From Burkholderia sp. WP9 (GTDB lineage Bacteria; Pseudomonadota; Gammaproteobacteria; Burkholderiales; Burkholderiaceae), in assembly GCF_900104795.1 (NCBI RefSeq), contig NZ_FNTG01000001.1, positions 2,790,001 through 2,854,000 of the forward strand: a stretch of DNA of 64,000 bases, given 5' to 3'. Positions 62,020 through 64,000 of the stretch are shown piece by piece; the stretch's first letter is position 1, and the number at the start of each line of letters is the position of its first letter. The translations under genes were made by a program, and so were the position numbers. The notes beneath the pieces are model-generated. The model saw nothing but the letters and a program-made list of their open reading frames with translations, searched no databases and was not told where the DNA came from.

Positions 62020-63105
62020 TCAGGCCGAAACCTGGAGCGGTTGAACGAACTTCCGCGCGATCGTCATGTAACGATCCGCCGTGTCGTGCAGCGTGTAGCC
62101 GGCCAGTTGCCGGTTCGCGCGCGGTGTGCCGAGCGCGCTCAGCAATGCGCCGCCGTAGGCTTCCGGGTCGGTCGTATCGACGAGGTTGACGCCGGCAAAT
62201 GCGCTCGCAAAGCCAAAAGACGGAATCCGGCTCGCCACGACAGGAATACCCGAGGCAAGCGCCTCGAGAAAACCGATGCTCTGCGCTTCGAAACGCGACG
62301 GCATCGCGAAGACACGCGAGGCGCGCAGCAGCGCGGCCACGTCGGAACGCGGTCCGTTCACCGTCACCTTGCTTTCCAGACCCAGCTGACGGACGAGCGA
62401 CAGGACCGCCCGGTGATAGTCGAGGTCTTCGACGACACCACACAGCAAGAGGCGCGCATCCGGTTCCGATTGCAGCACGCGTTCGAACGCGCGGATCGTG
62501 TCGAGCTGGCTCTTGCCTTCGATATACCGGCCAAGCTGGACGATCTGCTTCGGGTGCGCGTCGATATCCGGCGCGCCCGCGTCGCTGGCCTCGGCGAACA
62601 ACTGGGCATCCACGCCGTTCGGAATCACGACCATGGACGGATGGCGGCCGATCTCGCGGAGGTAATCGTCGATATTCTGCTGCGACACGCCGATGATCGC
62701 CCGCGCCCGTCGCGAGAGCAGGCGCTCGGCCCGCTTGAGCGCGCCGTTTTCGAAGTCGTTGACGCCGGAATGCATGACCCAGGCAATCGGCGTATTCACC
62801 GGCAGAAGACGCACATACAGTGCGGCAAGCGTTGCGTGAGCCACGATGAAGTCGGGGCGAAAGCGCCGCACCACGCGATACAGGTACAGCAACTTGCCTA
62901 CCCTGCCGTAGCGCACATCGGGAAACAGACAGGTGACGCCCGCCGCCTGAAGCTCGGCGTGAATGTCGGCAAAGTCGTCCTGCTGCGGAAGCAGCGATGT
63001 CATGCAGACTTCATGGCCACCGCGCTGATGGTGAATGGCCAGCCCTTTTACGAGTACTTCTGCCCCGGACAATCGCGGTGCATGAACCAGTTGAAGAATC
63101 CTCAC
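62020..63105 (-). CDS. GT4 glycosyltransferase (right border of EPS locus)
   Basis: The core 361-residue protein starts at a GTG at 63103-63105 (VRILQLVHAPRLSGAEVLVK). The frame stays open to 63297, but the extra part has no family similarity. It has LGRYIEGKSQLDTIRAFERV and PSRFEAQSIGFLEALASGIP with the E-x7-E motif. It is a close paralogue of the GT4 gene at 31481-32557, matching it along the whole length. The two paralogues bracket the EPS locus. Sugar specificity unknown. Confidence 0.85.
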   Translation of the reverse strand: MRILQLVHAPRLSGAEVLVKGLAIHHQRGGHEVCMTSLLPQQDDFADIHAELQAAGVTCLFPDVRYGRVGKLLYLYRVVRRFRPDFIVAHATLAALYVRLLPVNTPIAWVMHSGVNDFENGALKRAERLLSRRARAIIGVSQQNIDDYLREIGRHPSMVVIPNGVDAQLFAEASDAGAPDIDAHPKQIVQLGRYIEGKSQLDTIRAFERVLQSEPDARLLLCGVVEDLDYHRAVLSLVRQLGLESKVTVNGPRSDVAALLRASRVFAMPSRFEAQSIGFLEALASGIPVVASRIPSFGFASAFAGVNLVDTTDPEAYGGALLSALGTPRANRQLAGYTLHDTADRYMTIARKFVQPLQVSA

Positions 63106-63923
63106 GATTGATCTCTCAGCCTTAACTGCCTTTTTGCGCAGCGGACGGGATGCCGCCCCCGTTATTGCAGACCCCAAATAACGTCGGCACCCATCTTCGT
63201 GTATGGCGCGCTCCTTTTTGCGGAGCGCACCAATGTCTCCGTAAAACAGCGACAGTTCCGCCGCGAACTCCATGTCGCGAGGAAACCTTACACCCAAGAC
63301 CCAGCACTTTTACGCCAAGCCCAAGACTTTTTCGGCTGGCCCATGAGCGCTAGCGCCCATTTCTCAGTCGATTGACGCTGCCGGATAGTTAGGCATCCAT
63401 TTCAAATACTTACGACCCCAATTCACAGTGGCGGAAAAAGACTGGTCTCACCTGACAGATCTTTTTCATTCGATCAATGTAATTAGTACTGCATTAATGA
63501 TCATACGTAACGACTCGTTACTTCTTTTAAGCACACTAATGCGTATTGTTGCGGTCGATTCTTCCCAAATTGAGCATTTCTAGCTTACGGAACAGTAAAA
63601 AGTTCATCGGCTAGCGCCGTGGACTCAAGTACTGCGATCTGAATCGCGCTGTTCCTCAACACGCTGGCCGGTTCGTCGTACGTTCTCAGGTCGTCCGATT
63701 CCGCCAAAGCCGCTCGCGTCAGCGGCCCGGTTTCACGCGACAAGCGTTTCCCTGCAGAGAAATGCGTTCGAGGCCGACAACCCGGGAAGGCATCACCTTC
63801 GCGCAGCCGGAAATGCCGCGCATCCAGGACGCCAGTGTCGAAGCCTCGGTCATCGGCTGGCTTGCAAATGAACCCCGATGTTCGCTCCACCTCCTGACGC
63901 GCTTTGCGCGAGGAGCCGGACGA
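63106..63923. other. 818-bp region without a recognised gene
   Basis: A frame of 126 codons on the minus strand (63585-63965) shows no coding character. The middle part (63420-63560) is AT-rich, and a perfect palindrome GTAACGA-C-TCGTTAC stands at 63507-63521. Two short imperfect repeats of a CCAAG-CCAAGACTTTT type lie at about 63295-63332. It probably contains the promoter of the gene starting at 63924. Confidence 0.4.
63507..63521. promoter_or_regulatory. Palindrome, candidate operator
   Basis: Seven-bp perfect arms, GTAACGA and TCGTTAC, surround one central C within AT-rich intergenic DNA. No loop is long enough for RNA pairing, so a dimeric DNA-binding protein is more likely. Confidence 0.45.
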
Positions 63924-64000
63924 ATGATCAGCCAACGCATTGCTTACAGATTGATGAAATCGCAACTACTCCTACTCTCGACACTGTCCCTCGCACTCGC
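63924..64000 (+). CDS. 5' end of an exported protein, cut by the window edge
   Basis: An ATG after AGGAG (63910-63914) opens MISQRIAYRLMKSQLLLLST, continuing LSLAL. This is a signal-peptide-like start with a basic n-region and a Leu-rich core. A second ATG at 63954 is also possible. The rest lies outside the window, so nothing can be said of the product except that it is probably exported. Confidence 0.5.
   Translation, partial: MISQRIAYRLMKSQLLLLSTLSLAL

Noticed and set aside
63585..63965. 126-codon minus-strand frame as a gene
   Set aside because: No ribosome site, no recognisable motif, and it overlaps the start and signal sequence of a better plus-strand candidate.

Overview
The window is high-GC betaproteobacterial chromosome, most likely Paraburkholderia or Burkholderia. 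The evidence is the codon use, a CIRCE-controlled groES-groEL operon, DUF4148-like and OprB proteins, and a Wza/Wzc/undecaprenyl-glucosyltransferase exopolysaccharide locus with GDP-fucose genes. All identifications come from reading the sequence and its translations; no database search was run.

Layout. (1) 1-9.85 kb is an insertion-sequence graveyard. An IS5-type element (137-4813, CTAG repeats) carries an IS21-type element (526-3863, ACTTAT repeats), which carries an IS3-type element (1648-3261). After an orphan Wzx-like flippase (5060-6355) come an ISAs1 element and a Tn5/IS4-type transposase split by an ISNCY (IS1202-like) element. Most transposases here are broken by nonsense codons, frameshifts or insertions. 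(2) 10-13.2 kb holds housekeeping genes: a divergent ThiD-like kinase and groEL/groES with a CIRCE operator. (3) 13.4-18.6 kb is a metal or solute uptake module: an NRAMP-fold transporter with altered metal-site residues, and a divergent one-helix membrane protein plus OprB porin. Both are preceded by long hairpin-rich leaders with readable promoters. (4) 18.8-31.4 kb is a stress and accessory island. It has a Crp/Fnr regulator, a soluble histidine kinase, UspA, a flippase-like membrane protein, a SnoaL-like protein, a DyP peroxidase-encapsulin nanocompartment pair, a DksA-like protein without zinc cysteines, several very small proteins and two gene remnants. (5) 31.4-63.1 kb is a large exopolysaccharide locus. 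manC, an initiating glycosyltransferase, wza, wzc, gmd, fcl and glycosyltransferases run leftward. wzy, wzx, acyl/acetyltransferases, a GMC oxidoreductase, a GDP-mannose hydrolase, a secreted glycoside-hydrolase-like protein and a secreted PIG-L/lectin/FG-GAP fusion surround them.

How it works together. ManC makes GDP-mannose and Gmd/Fcl convert part of it to GDP-L-fucose. The WcaJ/BceB-like enzyme starts the repeat unit on undecaprenyl phosphate, and at least six GT4 glycosyltransferases extend it. WcaF-like and OafA-like enzymes acylate it, Wzx flips it and Wzy polymerises it, and Wzc/Wza control length and export. The secreted hydrolase and deacetylase-like proteins could trim or modify the product, and a GlxA/AraC-type regulator lies directly upstream of manC. 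The architecture resembles colanic acid more than cepacian.

The least explained parts are the two structured leaders at 15.8-16.8 kb, tandem hairpins in the 5' leader of the OafA-like gene (36.64-36.73 kb), an operator-like cluster before the hydrolase gene (56.1-56.25 kb), and a 39-nt leader motif shared by two unrelated transposase genes (7701-7739 and 9807-9845).
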